From JAPPLB01 sp965204095 (GTDB lineage Bacteria; Acidobacteriota; Terriglobia; Bryobacterales; UBA6623): a stretch of 64,000 nt of DNA. The notes below the pieces were generated by a model, which was not told where the DNA came from, ran no database searches, and was given only the letters and a program-made list of their open reading frames with translations. How positions within the stretch are numbered: position 1 is the first letter of the stretch; every line of letters starts with the position of its first letter. This document shows, in pieces, positions 8,160 to 16,601 of the stretch. Location of the stretch: NCBI GenBank assembly GCA_965204095.1, contig OZ241991.1, forward strand, positions 4,960,001 to 5,024,000, read 5' to 3'. Position numbers and translations under genes: made by a program.

Positions 8160-9056
8160 TTGTCAGGTCCACAGCGACTCATTCAGTCAGCCGCTCTTTG
8201 TATTCTTGCCGCTCTCGTCGGTGCCAGTGCCGCGTCTGCGGCTTCGAAAGAGATCATCACTCTGCAGCGCGAAATGTCGATGCTGCTCGTCGAGGTGCGC
8301 CAGCTCAAGAGCCAGTATGGTGAGCGGATGGCCGTCCTCGAAGAACTGACGAAGCAGAACCTCGAGGTCGCCAACCGCATGAATCAGGCGATGGCTGTGC
8401 TCGAACGGCAACTGGCAAAACAGAGCGAATCACTGGAGCGGCCGGTGTCGTCGATGAGCACGCGTGTCGAGAATGTGTCGAACGACTTCCGCAACTTGCG
8501 GGCCGCGGTCGAGGCCATCAACACGCGTTTGTCTCGTGTGCAGCAGGATGTCGAGGACATCAAGAGTCATCTCACGACGCTGCCTCCCCCGTCCTTCGAA
8601 GGCGATGAGACCGCTTCCGCTGGTGCCGATCCGTCTTCAGCCAGCACGCTGTTCGACGCGGCTCTCGGAGATTTTCACCGTGGCAACTACGAGCTGTCAA
8701 AAGTCCAGTTCAACGATTACCTGAGAGACTACGGTCGGTCGCTCCGGGCTGTTGAGGCCCAGTACTACCTCGGAGCGATTGCTTATTCCGAACAGGATTA
8801 CCAGGAAGCCACCCGCAACTTCGATCTCGTGCTCGAGCGATATCAGGTAGCCAGCATCACGCCGGATGCCCAGTACAAGAAGGCGATGTCGTTGATGAAA
8901 CTCAATCGTCTGGATGAAGCGGGTGCCGAGTTGCAAAGCCTTGTCGAACGGTTCCCGAACAGCACCGTCACGCCCAACGCGGAGGCTCAACTGGAAGAGT
9001 TGCGCGGCTTCAATCAGAAACCTTCTCCTACGCGGCGGTCGTCTCTCACCAACTAG
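8160..9056 (+). CDS. CpoB/YbgF-like cell-division coordinator (coiled coil + TPR)
   Basis: A 298-residue periplasmic protein. TTG 8160 is chosen as start because AAAGGAGA (8146-8153) is ideally spaced and a signal peptide begins there (SGPQRLIQSAALCILAALVG then ASAASA). Residues about 30-140 are heptad-rich coiled coil (LQREMSMLLVEVRQLKSQYG), the trimerisation part. Residues about 165-285 hold TPR repeats (LFDAALGDFHRGNYELSKVQ, YYLGAIAYSEQDYQEATRNF, AQYKKAMSLMKLNRLDEAGA) as in YbgF. In characterised bacteria such proteins link outer-membrane constriction by Tol-Pal with peptidoglycan synthesis. No tol or pal gene is adjacent here, so the role rests on domain order. Confidence 0.82.
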   Translation: MSGPQRLIQSAALCILAALVGASAASAASKEIITLQREMSMLLVEVRQLKSQYGERMAVLEELTKQNLEVANRMNQAMAVLERQLAKQSESLERPVSSMSTRVENVSNDFRNLRAAVEAINTRLSRVQQDVEDIKSHLTTLPPPSFEGDETASAGADPSSASTLFDAALGDFHRGNYELSKVQFNDYLRDYGRSLRAVEAQYYLGAIAYSEQDYQEATRNFDLVLERYQVASITPDAQYKKAMSLMKLNRLDEAGAELQSLVERFPNSTVTPNAEAQLEELRGFNQKPSPTRRSSLTN

Positions 9057-9179
9057 CTCGCGAGTGCGGTGAGCATTCCCAGCCGAACTGGGCTCGATGC
9101 CCTGCTCAGGCCGTACGGTTCCTCTGCCGCTCCCCGATTCAATCGATCATGCGCCGGCCGACGTAAGGAGCCGCAGTCG

Positions 9180-9259
9180 TTGCGTTGCAAGGCAATCGAG
9201 CGCCTCGTCCCGACGCTCCTCTCATGCACTGCGCCTCGCCGCGTGGTAAGAAATGCAGG
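9180..9259 (-). repeat. MITE-A relic, the only inverted copy
   Basis: Read on the minus strand from 9259: CCTGCATTTCTTACCAC, then GGCGAGGCGCAGTGCATGAG, then GACGAGGCGC, after which the match fades into a GGCAAGCAAGCGCAACG-like block. About 80 bases survive with an internal deletion. It points opposite to all other copies. Its tip abuts the TGA stop of the pterin dehydratase gene. Confidence 0.72.
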
Positions 9260-9562
9260 TCAGGTTTGCAGTTTCCTGGCGATCGACTCGAGCTTGGCCG
9301 CCAGATCGGTGTCTTTTGAGGTGATGCCGCCGGCGTCGTGGGTCGTGAGATCGATTTTCACGGTGTGATAGACGTTGAACCATTCCGGATGGTGCCCTAT
9401 CGCTTCAATCGCCACGGCGGCGGTCGCCATGAAACCAAAGGCATGGACGAAATCCGCGAACTTGTACTCTCGATGAAGTTTCCCGCTCTCGATTCTCCAG
9501 CCGGGAAGTTTCGCGAGCGCCGAGTCGATCTCGTCGCCGGTGAGTCTTGTCAGGTCAGCCAT
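9260..9562 (-). CDS. Pterin-4a-carbinolamine dehydratase (PCD/PhhB family)
   Basis: A 100-residue cytoplasmic enzyme that dehydrates 4a-hydroxytetrahydrobiopterin, recycling the pterin cofactor of aromatic amino-acid hydroxylases. The family signature [E/K]xGHHPxW is present as AIGHHPEWFNVYHTVKI, followed by the conserved LTTHDAGGIT-x-D segment. Length is normal for the family. The start at ATG 9562 excludes seven residues of upstream open frame. TATGAT ends 6 bases before this ATG, which suggests a leaderless mRNA. No phenylalanine hydroxylase is in the window, so a role in another pterin pathway is possible. Confidence 0.92.
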   Translation of the reverse strand: MADLTRLTGDEIDSALAKLPGWRIESGKLHREYKFADFVHAFGFMATAAVAIEAIGHHPEWFNVYHTVKIDLTTHDAGGITSKDTDLAAKLESIARKLQT

Positions 9563-9568
9563 AACCCC

Positions 9569-9574
9569 ATCATA
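9569..9574 (-). promoter_or_regulatory. Candidate -10 box (TATGAT) for a leaderless PCD transcript
   Basis: TATGAT on the minus strand lies exactly 6 bases upstream of ATG 9562, the spacing expected when transcription begins at the start codon. No convincing -35 was identified. Confidence 0.45.
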
Positions 9575-9671
9575 TCGCCGCACTCTTCCCGGCAGCCGCC
9601 CGAGAAGCCATCTTATTTGACGGCACTCTCATCGGACACTCCGCTACAAGCAATCGTCTCCGGGTGCGAAA

Positions 9672-10928
9672 ATGAGTCGTTTGGTTTTCAAGACTCATCC
9701 CCGCGGTATTCGAACGACCGCCTTGTCAACACTCGCTGAAGTACTGGTCGGCCTGCTACTCGTGACCGGCGTCGGCAGCTTGCCGACAGTCGCTTCCGCA
9801 ACCGAGATCGCCACCGGCGTCATGCTGGGACCGCGTTTCAAACCCGACCGTTTCTACATGCGCATGGGTGGCCGTTGGGAAGAAACCTACTCTCACCGGG
9901 TCTTTCGGACCAAGGCGCGCGGACGTTTGATGATTCTTTGGCTTCCGAATGCCCTGTTCGAGGATGAGTGGCTGATTGAACGCGACTTTGACCCGGATGA
10001 GAATACGGACCGCGTGATCGCCTCCCTTGATGTGTACTCCGCTCATGGAGTGGGAGCCATCGGCGTCACCCTCCAGGGGGGCGACCCCGGCTATCGCCTG
10101 GATGTCAATGGCATCAACCGCAACGGCATGGCGAACGCCGGCAAGGAGCACGGCTCGCTCGTCAGCGCTTTCAAGCCCGACGGCAGCTTGAAAGAGAGTT
10201 GGTCGGGGCGGCTCGAACGGTTGCTGCGAGAAACCGACCGCCGTGGGATGGTCGTCTGTCTCGCATATTTCGGACGCGGACAGGACGAGATATTCGAGTC
10301 TCCCCGGGCGATCGTCGCCGCCGCGCGCAACATGACTGATTGGCTTATCGAAAAGGACTTTCGCAACGTTGTGATCGATGTCGCCCCGGGCTGGGACCTC
10401 GAGGCCCAGAACTGGGACCACGCCAGCTTTATTCCGGAGTACATCGCCCATGTTTTGGAAGATGTGCGCGAGCGATTCCACGACGCTGCTTTCGCTCTCC
10501 CGATCGGTGCTTCCAGCGGCGGAAACATGGCGTATCCCGCTTCGCTGGCCCAACTTTGCGACGTCGTCCTCGTGCAGGGTAACGGTGTAAGCCCCGATCA
10601 GAAACGCGCACGGCTGAAGGAATTGAGATCGAATCTTCGGCCGGTTTGGATGATCGAGGACGATAACGGCGCTGAACCGGATCTGGCGACACTGTCACGC
10701 GAGACCGCGAGCGCGAATGCGCTGTTCGCGAACGGTGCCGGCTGGGGCTTCCGTCCGCTCGCCAGAGCTCATCTGTTCCCCTTCGACTACCGTCCGGGGT
10801 CCACGAGCGAACTCACCGACGAGGCATCCCCCACAGAGCGCGACCGAGCGTACTTCAAAGCCGTCTTGGAACACATCGCGACTCTAGTTCTCAAGAAGCC
10901 CCCTCACAAGCAGCAGAAGAAACGCTAG
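9672..10928 (+). CDS. Exported TIM-barrel (glycoside-hydrolase-like) protein, function unknown
   Basis: A 418-residue protein with an N-terminal export signal (hydrophobic stretch about residues 20-40, EVLVGLLLVTGVGSLPTVAS). The remainder has the alternating strand/helix character of a TIM barrel, with segments such as VVCLAYFGRGQDEIFESPRA, FRNVVIDVAPGWDLEAQNWD and LRPVWMIEDDNGAEPDLATL. These Asp/Glu-ended strands resemble glycoside hydrolase active-site strands, but I cannot assign a family. The ribosome site is weak. The TAG stop (10926-10928) overlaps the first bases of repeat family B copy 2. Confidence 0.7.
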   Translation: MSRLVFKTHPRGIRTTALSTLAEVLVGLLLVTGVGSLPTVASATEIATGVMLGPRFKPDRFYMRMGGRWEETYSHRVFRTKARGRLMILWLPNALFEDEWLIERDFDPDENTDRVIASLDVYSAHGVGAIGVTLQGGDPGYRLDVNGINRNGMANAGKEHGSLVSAFKPDGSLKESWSGRLERLLRETDRRGMVVCLAYFGRGQDEIFESPRAIVAAARNMTDWLIEKDFRNVVIDVAPGWDLEAQNWDHASFIPEYIAHVLEDVRERFHDAAFALPIGASSGGNMAYPASLAQLCDVVLVQGNGVSPDQKRARLKELRSNLRPVWMIEDDNGAEPDLATLSRETASANALFANGAGWGFRPLARAHLFPFDYRPGSTSELTDEASPTERDRAYFKAVLEHIATLVLKKPPHKQQKKR

Positions 10929-11044
10929 CAGCCCGTGGAGAAGTCCCGTGGAAGGCGCAGCGGGTTTCTGCTCATCCTCGGCGCGGAGTGAGGAGGGCCT
11001 CCGATCCGGGTGGTCTCCTTCGACGAACGCCAAAGCTGGCGCCC
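10927..11044 (+). repeat. Repeat family B, copy 2
   Basis: Begins AGCAGCCCGTGG and shares CTCGGCGCGGAGTGAGGAGG, GATCCGGGTGGTCTCC and CGACGAAC with copy 1 (5548-5675). It starts inside the stop codon of the preceding gene. No coding sense. Confidence 0.7.
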
Positions 11045-11079
11045 TTTACCTCGTCCTTGATCGTGGATGATTCTCCTTA

Positions 11080-11170
11080 CTGACCTGAAACATCCTGTCT
11101 ATCAAGCCGGGTTGACACCCATCCGGATGTTTCTTGCTTGAATGATCCGCACGCGAGCGGAAGAAAAACT
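11080..11170 (+). repeat. Repeat family C, copy 1
   Basis: About 90 bases. The conserved core is GTTGACACC, then CGGATGTTTC, a TTG(A/T)ATGAT word, CCGC and GGAAGAAAAACT at the end. GGGT-TGAC-ACCC and GAAACATCC...GGATGTTTC are inverted repeats within it. Other copies are at 15102-15194 and 59123-59213, all in the same orientation. The TTGACA and TATGAT-like words are 23 bases apart, too far for an ordinary sigma-70 promoter. Confidence 0.72.
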
Positions 11171-11319
11171 GACGTGGAAATACAGGCATCGGGTTGTTGT
11201 CCATCGCAATGCTGTTGCTGCTGTTGTAGCCCGGCTCGCAGAGGATTCCTGATCTCTCTGTTGGCAACTTGGCGCCCCCGGTTTTCTTCAACTGGCCTTT
11301 CCGCTATCCTGAGTGCACC

Positions 11320-12702
11320 ATGGTCGTCAAAACCGCTACCGCCTCCAGGATCCAAGAGCTCTATATCAAGAAGACGCCGAAGTCGGCGCAGGCCCACCAA
11401 CGGGCTCTCAAGACGTTCCCCGACGGCGTCACGCACGTCGGACGCTTTCTCAAGCCTCACCCTCTCTATGTCGATCGCACTCGGGGCTCACGGAAATGGG
11501 ACGTTGACGGCAACGAGTATGTCGACTATTACGGCGGTCACGGAGCGCTGATCCTGGGCCATGCCCACCCCGCCGTTGTCGAGGCGGTGGTCCGTCAAGT
11601 GCCGCGGGGTACGCACTACGGCGCTCAGCACGAGTTGGAACTCGAGTGGGCCGAACTCATCAAGGAAATGATTCCGTGCGCAGAGAAGGTTCGCCTGGTC
11701 TCCTCTGGTACCGAGGCCACGCACATGGCGCTTCGGCTGTCGCGAGCCCATACGGGCAAGACGAAGTTCCTTCGTTTCGGCAATCACTTCCACGGCTGGC
11801 ATGACCACGTTGCGTTCAACAACCCCGCGCCGGAAGTTAACCAGCCGGAGGGCATCCCTGGCTCGGTCGTAGAGGAAGTAGTCGTTGTCCCCCCCAACGA
11901 CATCGAAGCCGTCAAAGCAGTGCTGTCGAGCCGGGACGACGTTGCAGCCGCCATCCTCGAGCCGACCGGGGCGGGCTTCGGGCACGTGCCGACGAGCGGG
12001 GCATTCCTTCGCGCACTCCGCGAAGTGACCGCCGAGCACGGCGTAGTCCTGATCTTCGACGAGGTCGTTACCGGCTTTCGCGTCTCACCCGGCGGGGCGC
12101 AGGCGCACTACAAGGTCATGCCCGATCTCACCACCGTCGCCAAGATCGTCGCAGGCGGATATCCCGGCGCCGCCGTCGTTGGCCGTGCGGACATCATCGA
12201 CCTTCTGCAATACATCCAGACCGGGGATGGCTTCACGCCACCGCGATTCCCGCACCAGGGCACCTTCAATGGTTATCCCGTCGCGGCCGTCGCGGGCATC
12301 GAAACGTTGAGGCTGCTCAAATCAGGCGAGTGCATCGACCGCGCCAACAAGACCGCCGAAGCCATTCGCAACGGCATCGACGAAATCCTGCAAAAGAAAG
12401 GCGCTCCCTGGTGCGCGTACGGGGAGTTTTCCGGATTCCACATCTTCACAAACCCGGAGCGGCAAGCCGTCGAGCGGGAAGATATCTACAACGGCAAGGT
12501 CCCCTGGAGTGTTCTCGCCCATGGCTTGCGCGCCGAGCTTGGCCATAAGGTGAGACTGGCCGCGATCTGCGGCGGCGTCGACCTCACCGGTTGGCCCGGA
12601 GGGATTGTTTCCGGCGTGCACGACGGCCAGGATGTCGATGCGACGCTCGCAGCATTCGAGAACGCTGTGCAAATGCTTGCGGAAGAGGGTGAGTTCGACT
12701 AG
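11320..12702 (+). CDS. Class III (PLP) aminotransferase, glutamate-1-semialdehyde aminomutase-like
   Basis: A 460-residue PLP enzyme with the fold-type I class III pattern: GHGALILGHAHPAVVEAV, the phosphate-binding LVSSGTEATHMALRLSRAHT, the HFHGWHDH aromatic stacking region, LIFDEVVTGFR and the Schiff-base lysine in TTVAKIVAGGYPGAAVVG. It resembles hemL, but the long N-terminus and the neighbours (tartrate-dehydratase-like enolase, sugar isomerase) suggest a catabolic aminotransferase or aminomutase. The start is ATG 11320. A TATCCT -10-like word ends 9 bases upstream. The TAG stop is contained in the CTAG target duplication of MITE-A copy 3. Confidence 0.85.
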   Translation: MVVKTATASRIQELYIKKTPKSAQAHQRALKTFPDGVTHVGRFLKPHPLYVDRTRGSRKWDVDGNEYVDYYGGHGALILGHAHPAVVEAVVRQVPRGTHYGAQHELELEWAELIKEMIPCAEKVRLVSSGTEATHMALRLSRAHTGKTKFLRFGNHFHGWHDHVAFNNPAPEVNQPEGIPGSVVEEVVVVPPNDIEAVKAVLSSRDDVAAAILEPTGAGFGHVPTSGAFLRALREVTAEHGVVLIFDEVVTGFRVSPGGAQAHYKVMPDLTTVAKIVAGGYPGAAVVGRADIIDLLQYIQTGDGFTPPRFPHQGTFNGYPVAAVAGIETLRLLKSGECIDRANKTAEAIRNGIDEILQKKGAPWCAYGEFSGFHIFTNPERQAVEREDIYNGKVPWSVLAHGLRAELGHKVRLAAICGGVDLTGWPGGIVSGVHDGQDVDATLAAFENAVQMLAEEGEFD

Positions 12703-12879
12703 CCTGCATTTCTCACCACGCGGCGAGGCGAAGTGCGTGAGAGGGCCGTCAGGACGAGGCGCGCGCCGCTTGGCGCGCGCAGGCGTACTTGAACAGTACG
12801 TCGAGCACGGCAAGCAAGCGCAACGAAGTCCTGGCGGTCATATCGTGTGCTTCGACCGTCGGGTGGTGAGAAATGCAGG
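12703..12879 (+). repeat. MITE-A copy 3
   Basis: A full-length copy (177 bp) with perfect CTAG flanks (12699-12702 and 12880-12883). The left flank supplies the stop codon of the aminotransferase gene. Confidence 0.93.
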
Positions 12880-13004
12880 CTAGCCCCCTACTGGCAAGCA
12901 CCGACTTGCGCCGCAAGGACGCGGCGAACGTCAAAGTCCGTCCGCCTCCGCCGGCAGGGAGATCCCATGGGTCGCGGTCCTCGGGTTGGTAGAGAGAAGA
13001 GCTT

Positions 13005-14171
13005 TTGAAGATCGTCGAAGTTCGCGAGCGGCCCGTTTCCATCCGCTCCAAGATCAGCAACGCCTACATTTCGTTCGTTGAAATGACCGTCTCCGCGGCG
13101 GTAATCATTACCGACGTCGTCCGAGGCGGCAGGCCCGTCGTGGGCTATGGCTTTAACTCCAATGGCCGTTACGCGCAAAGCGGCATCATCCGCGAGCGGT
13201 TGATTCCCCGCCTCATGCGAGCACCCGCCCGGGACCTGCTCAACGACGAGGGAACGAACTTCGACCCTTGCAAAGCCTGGCAGATCATGATGTCGAATGA
13301 GAAGCCCGGCGGGCACGGCGAACGCTGCGTGGCCGTTGGCGTTCTCGACATGGCGTTTTGGGATGTCGTGGCCAAGATCGAGGGTCAGCCGCTCTACCGG
13401 CTTCTCGCCAACTGGTTTCGCAAGGGCGAGTCCGACAAAGCCGTATGCGTATATGCGGCCGGCGGCTACTACTACCCCGGCAAGGAGTTGTCCGGCTTGC
13501 AGGATGAAATGCGCCGCTACCTTGATCTCGGCTATGACACCGTCAAGATGAAGATCGGTGGCGCTCCTCTCGAACAAGATCTCAAGCGCATCGAGGCGGT
13601 GCGGCGCCTTGTGCCTTCGGGCCGCCATCTCGCCGTGGACGCAAATGGCCGTTTTGATCTGGCGACGGCGACCCGTTACGCTCGTGCGATCGAGCCGTAT
13701 GATCTCAAGTGGTATGAGGAGCCGGGCGATCCGCTTGACTTCGAGCTCAACCGCGAGGTCGGCTTGGCATCCTCCACGCCCATTGCTACCGGTGAAAACC
13801 TTTTCTCCATGCAGGACGCCCGCAATCTTATCCGCTACGGCGGCATGAAGCGCGAACGGGACTTCCTCCAGATGGACCCAGCCCTCAGCTATGGCTTGGT
13901 CGAATACCTGCGGACACTTGAAATGCTCGGCGAAAACGGCTGGTCAACCAGGCGGTGCTTTCCCCACGGCGGTCACCAGTTCGCGCTGCACATCGCTGCC
14001 GGCCTGGGCCTTGGCGGGGCGGAGTCGTACCCCGGCATCTTCGAGCCTTTCGGTGGTTTTGCCGACGATATCCCTGTCGAGCAGGGCCGGGTCCGGCCTT
14101 CTGAAACGCCTGGAATCGGTGTCGAGGCCAAGCCCGAGCTGATGAAGGTCTACGAGCAGCTCTCGTCGTGA
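13005..14171 (+). CDS. Enolase-superfamily dehydratase, D(-)-tartrate dehydratase-like
   Basis: A 388-residue member of the mandelate racemase / muconate-lactonising group. The N-terminal capping domain has VRERPVSIRSKISNAYISFV and GYGFNSNGRYAQSG, which recall the Bradyrhizobium D-tartrate dehydratase. The barrel shows the KxK base (TVKMKIGG), the metal ligands DANGRFD, EEPGDP and ATGENL, and the partner His in FPHGGHQFALH. It should abstract an alpha proton from a hydroxy acid and eliminate water; tartrate is the best guess. The start is TTG 13005 (L in the frame), with only a weak purine stretch upstream. It lies between an aminotransferase and a convergent sugar isomerase. Confidence 0.85.
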   Translation: MKIVEVRERPVSIRSKISNAYISFVEMTVSAAVIITDVVRGGRPVVGYGFNSNGRYAQSGIIRERLIPRLMRAPARDLLNDEGTNFDPCKAWQIMMSNEKPGGHGERCVAVGVLDMAFWDVVAKIEGQPLYRLLANWFRKGESDKAVCVYAAGGYYYPGKELSGLQDEMRRYLDLGYDTVKMKIGGAPLEQDLKRIEAVRRLVPSGRHLAVDANGRFDLATATRYARAIEPYDLKWYEEPGDPLDFELNREVGLASSTPIATGENLFSMQDARNLIRYGGMKRERDFLQMDPALSYGLVEYLRTLEMLGENGWSTRRCFPHGGHQFALHIAAGLGLGGAESYPGIFEPFGGFADDIPVEQGRVRPSETPGIGVEAKPELMKVYEQLSS

Positions 14172-14222
14172 CTCCGCGGTTCTCAGATACATGAATAGCG
14201 GTTTATCCCAACACCCGCTTGC

Positions 14223-15083
14223 TCAACCTCCGATCAACGAGAAAGCCTTGCGCATCGCAATGATGGTTTCGGAACACGCCTCTTCATTTGACAGGGCGTT
14301 GAGCCCCTTGTTGAAGGGCTCGGCCCGTACAGGCCCGTTGTAGCCGATTTGGACCAGAGCTTCCAGAAAGTCTTTGATCGGGATCACTCCCGTGGCCAGC
14401 GGTAGTTCGCGGCTCGTATCGTGCTGCTCGTCTCTGGGAATGCCGCCGGGCGCGTCGTTCAAATCACACGAGACGACATCCGCGTTCCGCAAGGCAAGGA
14501 TGTCGGCGGAACCCTCCTCGGCCGTCCACCAATGCCAGCTATCCAGCACGAACCCGACGTTGGGCTTGCCGATCTCCGCGATCAGTTCCTGCGCTTCCAC
14601 CATCGTGTGCACAAACGGAAAAGCCTTGCTGCTCCAAAGCGATTTCGTTCCCACGTATTCCAGCCCCAACCGCATGCCGTGATCCTCGGCGATGAGAGCA
14701 ACTCCCCGAAGCCGACGAACATGCTGCTTGAAGTTCTGAATGTATGTCAGTGAATCATGAGTCGGCATGACCCAAGTGCCGATTCGGGTCACGCCGGCCT
14801 GCTGCAGCGCCTTCACTTCGCGGGACCAATTCCGCAAGCCCTCCTGAAAGAGCGGCTCGTCTTTTCGAAAGTCGACGCCAAGTCCCGCTGCGGCCCAGAC
14901 AAGCCCGAAGGCCGACAACTCGCCGGGAAGCTCCGACAGCCGCGTCGACGAAAACCCGGCTAGCTCCCTTCCGTTCGGCTGCACGGCTTCATAGCCGAAA
15001 TAGTGGGCCAGGCCGATGGCTTCTTCCTGCGTGCTCTCGACGCCGATGCTCCCTGGACTCAATGCGATCTTCATCTTCCGCAT
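14223..15083 (-). CDS. Xylose-isomerase-like sugar phosphate isomerase/epimerase
   Basis: A 286-residue TIM-barrel protein of the AP-endonuclease-2/xylose isomerase-like family. Visible features are MKIALSPGSIGVEST at the first strand, LGLEYVGTKSL (metal-ligand Glu), FVLDSWHWW, DVVSCDLNDAP and GPVRAEPFNKG (Glu at the last strand). Substrates for this family are sugars, inososes or similar polyols. The open frame extends further upstream through repeat C, but ATG 15083 has AGGAGGGG at the right distance; ATG 15074 is a second choice. It converges with the tartrate-dehydratase-like gene and is divergent from the beta-propeller gene. Confidence 0.85.
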   Translation of the reverse strand: MRKMKIALSPGSIGVESTQEEAIGLAHYFGYEAVQPNGRELAGFSSTRLSELPGELSAFGLVWAAAGLGVDFRKDEPLFQEGLRNWSREVKALQQAGVTRIGTWVMPTHDSLTYIQNFKQHVRRLRGVALIAEDHGMRLGLEYVGTKSLWSSKAFPFVHTMVEAQELIAEIGKPNVGFVLDSWHWWTAEEGSADILALRNADVVSCDLNDAPGGIPRDEQHDTSRELPLATGVIPIKDFLEALVQIGYNGPVRAEPFNKGLNALSNEEACSETIIAMRKAFSLIGG

Positions 15084-15101
15084 GCGCGCCCCTCCTGCAA
15101 G

Positions 15102-15194
15102 CTGATGTGAAATATCTTCCTGATCAAGCGGCGTTGACACCGATCTGGATGTTTCCCTCTTGTATGATCCGCACACGGGCGGAGGAAAAACTAG
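15102..15194 (+). repeat. Repeat family C, copy 2, with an unoccupied CTAG end
   Basis: Same core as 11080-11170: GTTGACACC, GGATGTTTC, TTGTATGATCC and GGGCGGAGGAAAAACTAG. In the copy at 59123-59213 a MITE-A sits exactly at this terminal CTAG. Here the CTAG (15191-15194) is empty, so this copy models the site before insertion. Confidence 0.72.
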
Positions 15195-15351
15195 TCTGGC
15201 ACAGCCGGGCAACAACGGTGCGGCGGCGGAACGGGGGATTGCCCTTGATCGGACGAGCAAGACCCTCTTGCTTCTTCTGTGGATTGGGATCAACGCCATG
15301 AAACGCAAAAACTGAGACACTACGAATGTCTAAGATGCGAGAGGATGCCTG

Positions 15352-16389
15352 ATGCGAATCATCAGCCTGCTCAAAATCCTCGTCGTGGTCGCCATCGGCG
15401 CGGTCTGGTTCTTTGGAGGTTCGGGGCCGCGGACCGCGGCTCCTCCCAAGTCGAGTTCCATCGAAAGCTGGCTTGGTCCCCAAAACTGGCAAAAGCACCG
15501 GGCCGGGCCGGTCATCGCATTGGGCGCTCAAGGCGCTTTTGACGACATGCACGTGTTCGCGCCCTCGGTCGTGCTGGAGAACGGCATCTACCGGCTTTGG
15601 TATCCCGGCTCTCGCGGTACGGTTGCAGACCGCATCTTCCGCGTCGGACTGGCCACAAGCTCCGACGGAATTCGATTCGACAAGGCGGACCGGAACCCGG
15701 TGTACTCGTTCGGCGAGCGGAAGTCCATTGTCACCCCCACGGTCCTGCGCGGCAGCGACGCCGCTCCGATCCGTGAAAACGGCCAACTCCGCATGTGGTT
15801 CACCAGCGTGGACTTCAGCGACGGGGTTCACCGATTGCACGATGCCGTCAGCAGCGACGGGTTGGAGTGGTCGGCCCCCTCCGAATCCCTTCTCGAAAAC
15901 GCCTATGCTCCGAGCGTTATCAAGGACGGTCCCATCTACCGCATGTGGTACACCGACGTGGGTGTCGCCTCGTGGACCATCCGCCATGCCTCCAGTCCGG
16001 ACGGCAAGCGCTGGGACGTTACGCCCGAACCTGTGCTCGCCGTCGAGCAGGGCTGGGAGCATCGCCGCTTGTTCTATCCGACCGTGGTCAAGACCGACGG
16101 CCTCTACCTGCTCTGGTACGCCAGCTACTGGATCGAAGCGCCCGAAGCCGACAAGACCGCTATCGGCTTCGCCGTCAGCGAAGACGGGATTCATTGGCGC
16201 AGGAACCCGTACAACCCCGTTCTCCGTCCGGACCCCGATTTGCCATGGGAATCGCACTACAACAGCAGTCAGTCGGTCATGCGCCTCGCCGACGGCGCCT
16301 GGCGGATATGGTACGGGTCCCGCAAAGAGCCGCCCTTCGTGAACAAGTATTTCGCTATTGCAACAGCTACCTGGTCCGGCCCGGACTAG
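15352..16389 (+). CDS. Membrane-anchored five-bladed beta-propeller hydrolase-like protein (GH43/GH32 clan fold)
   Basis: A 345-residue protein with an N-terminal signal anchor (IISLLKILVVVAIGAVWFFG) and repeated blades marked by SSDGIRFDKA, SSDGLEWSAPS, SPDGKRWDVTP and SEDGIHWRRNP. Strands YRLWYPGS, YRMWYTDV, YLLWYASYW and WRIWYGS recur. This is the pattern of predicted glycosyl hydrolases with a five-bladed propeller (GH43/62/32/68/130-like). The substrate cannot be told. The MRIISLLK start at 15352 is clear. The TAG stop overlaps the first bases of a 112-bp inverted-repeat element. Confidence 0.78.
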   Translation: MRIISLLKILVVVAIGAVWFFGGSGPRTAAPPKSSSIESWLGPQNWQKHRAGPVIALGAQGAFDDMHVFAPSVVLENGIYRLWYPGSRGTVADRIFRVGLATSSDGIRFDKADRNPVYSFGERKSIVTPTVLRGSDAAPIRENGQLRMWFTSVDFSDGVHRLHDAVSSDGLEWSAPSESLLENAYAPSVIKDGPIYRMWYTDVGVASWTIRHASSPDGKRWDVTPEPVLAVEQGWEHRRLFYPTVVKTDGLYLLWYASYWIEAPEADKTAIGFAVSEDGIHWRRNPYNPVLRPDPDLPWESHYNSSQSVMRLADGAWRIWYGSRKEPPFVNKYFAIATATWSGPD

Positions 16390-16499
16390 GAGCCTGTCCC
16401 ACAGAAAATTTTGCCCCCAATCAGTTGTAGTCAGACTTGATCACAGACACAAGATATTGACAAAAAATTGGCGATTTTCGTTCTGTGAGACAGACTCCT
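16388..16499 (+). repeat. 112-bp element with inverted termini
   Basis: Begins AGGAGCCTGTCCCACAGAAA and ends with the imperfect inverse (its minus strand begins AGGAGTCTGTCTCACAGAAC). The inner part is AT-rich and non-coding. This shape suggests a small non-autonomous insertion element unrelated to MITE-A. MITE-A copy 4 starts two bases after it. Confidence 0.65.
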
Positions 16500-16501
16500 G
16501 G

Positions 16502-16580
16502 CCTGCTTTTCTCACCACGTGGCGAGGCGAAGTGCGTGAGAGGGCCGTCAGGACGAGACGCGAGCCGCTTGGCGCGCGCG
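16502..16580 (+). repeat. MITE-A copy 4 (left part only)
   Basis: CCTGCTTTTCTCACCAC and the following 62 bases match the family, then the match stops after CTTGGCGCGCGC. The right half is missing, probably by deletion towards the end of gldA. Confidence 0.85.
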
Positions 16581-16601
16581 GACCGAGTTACCCGAAGGAG
16601 A

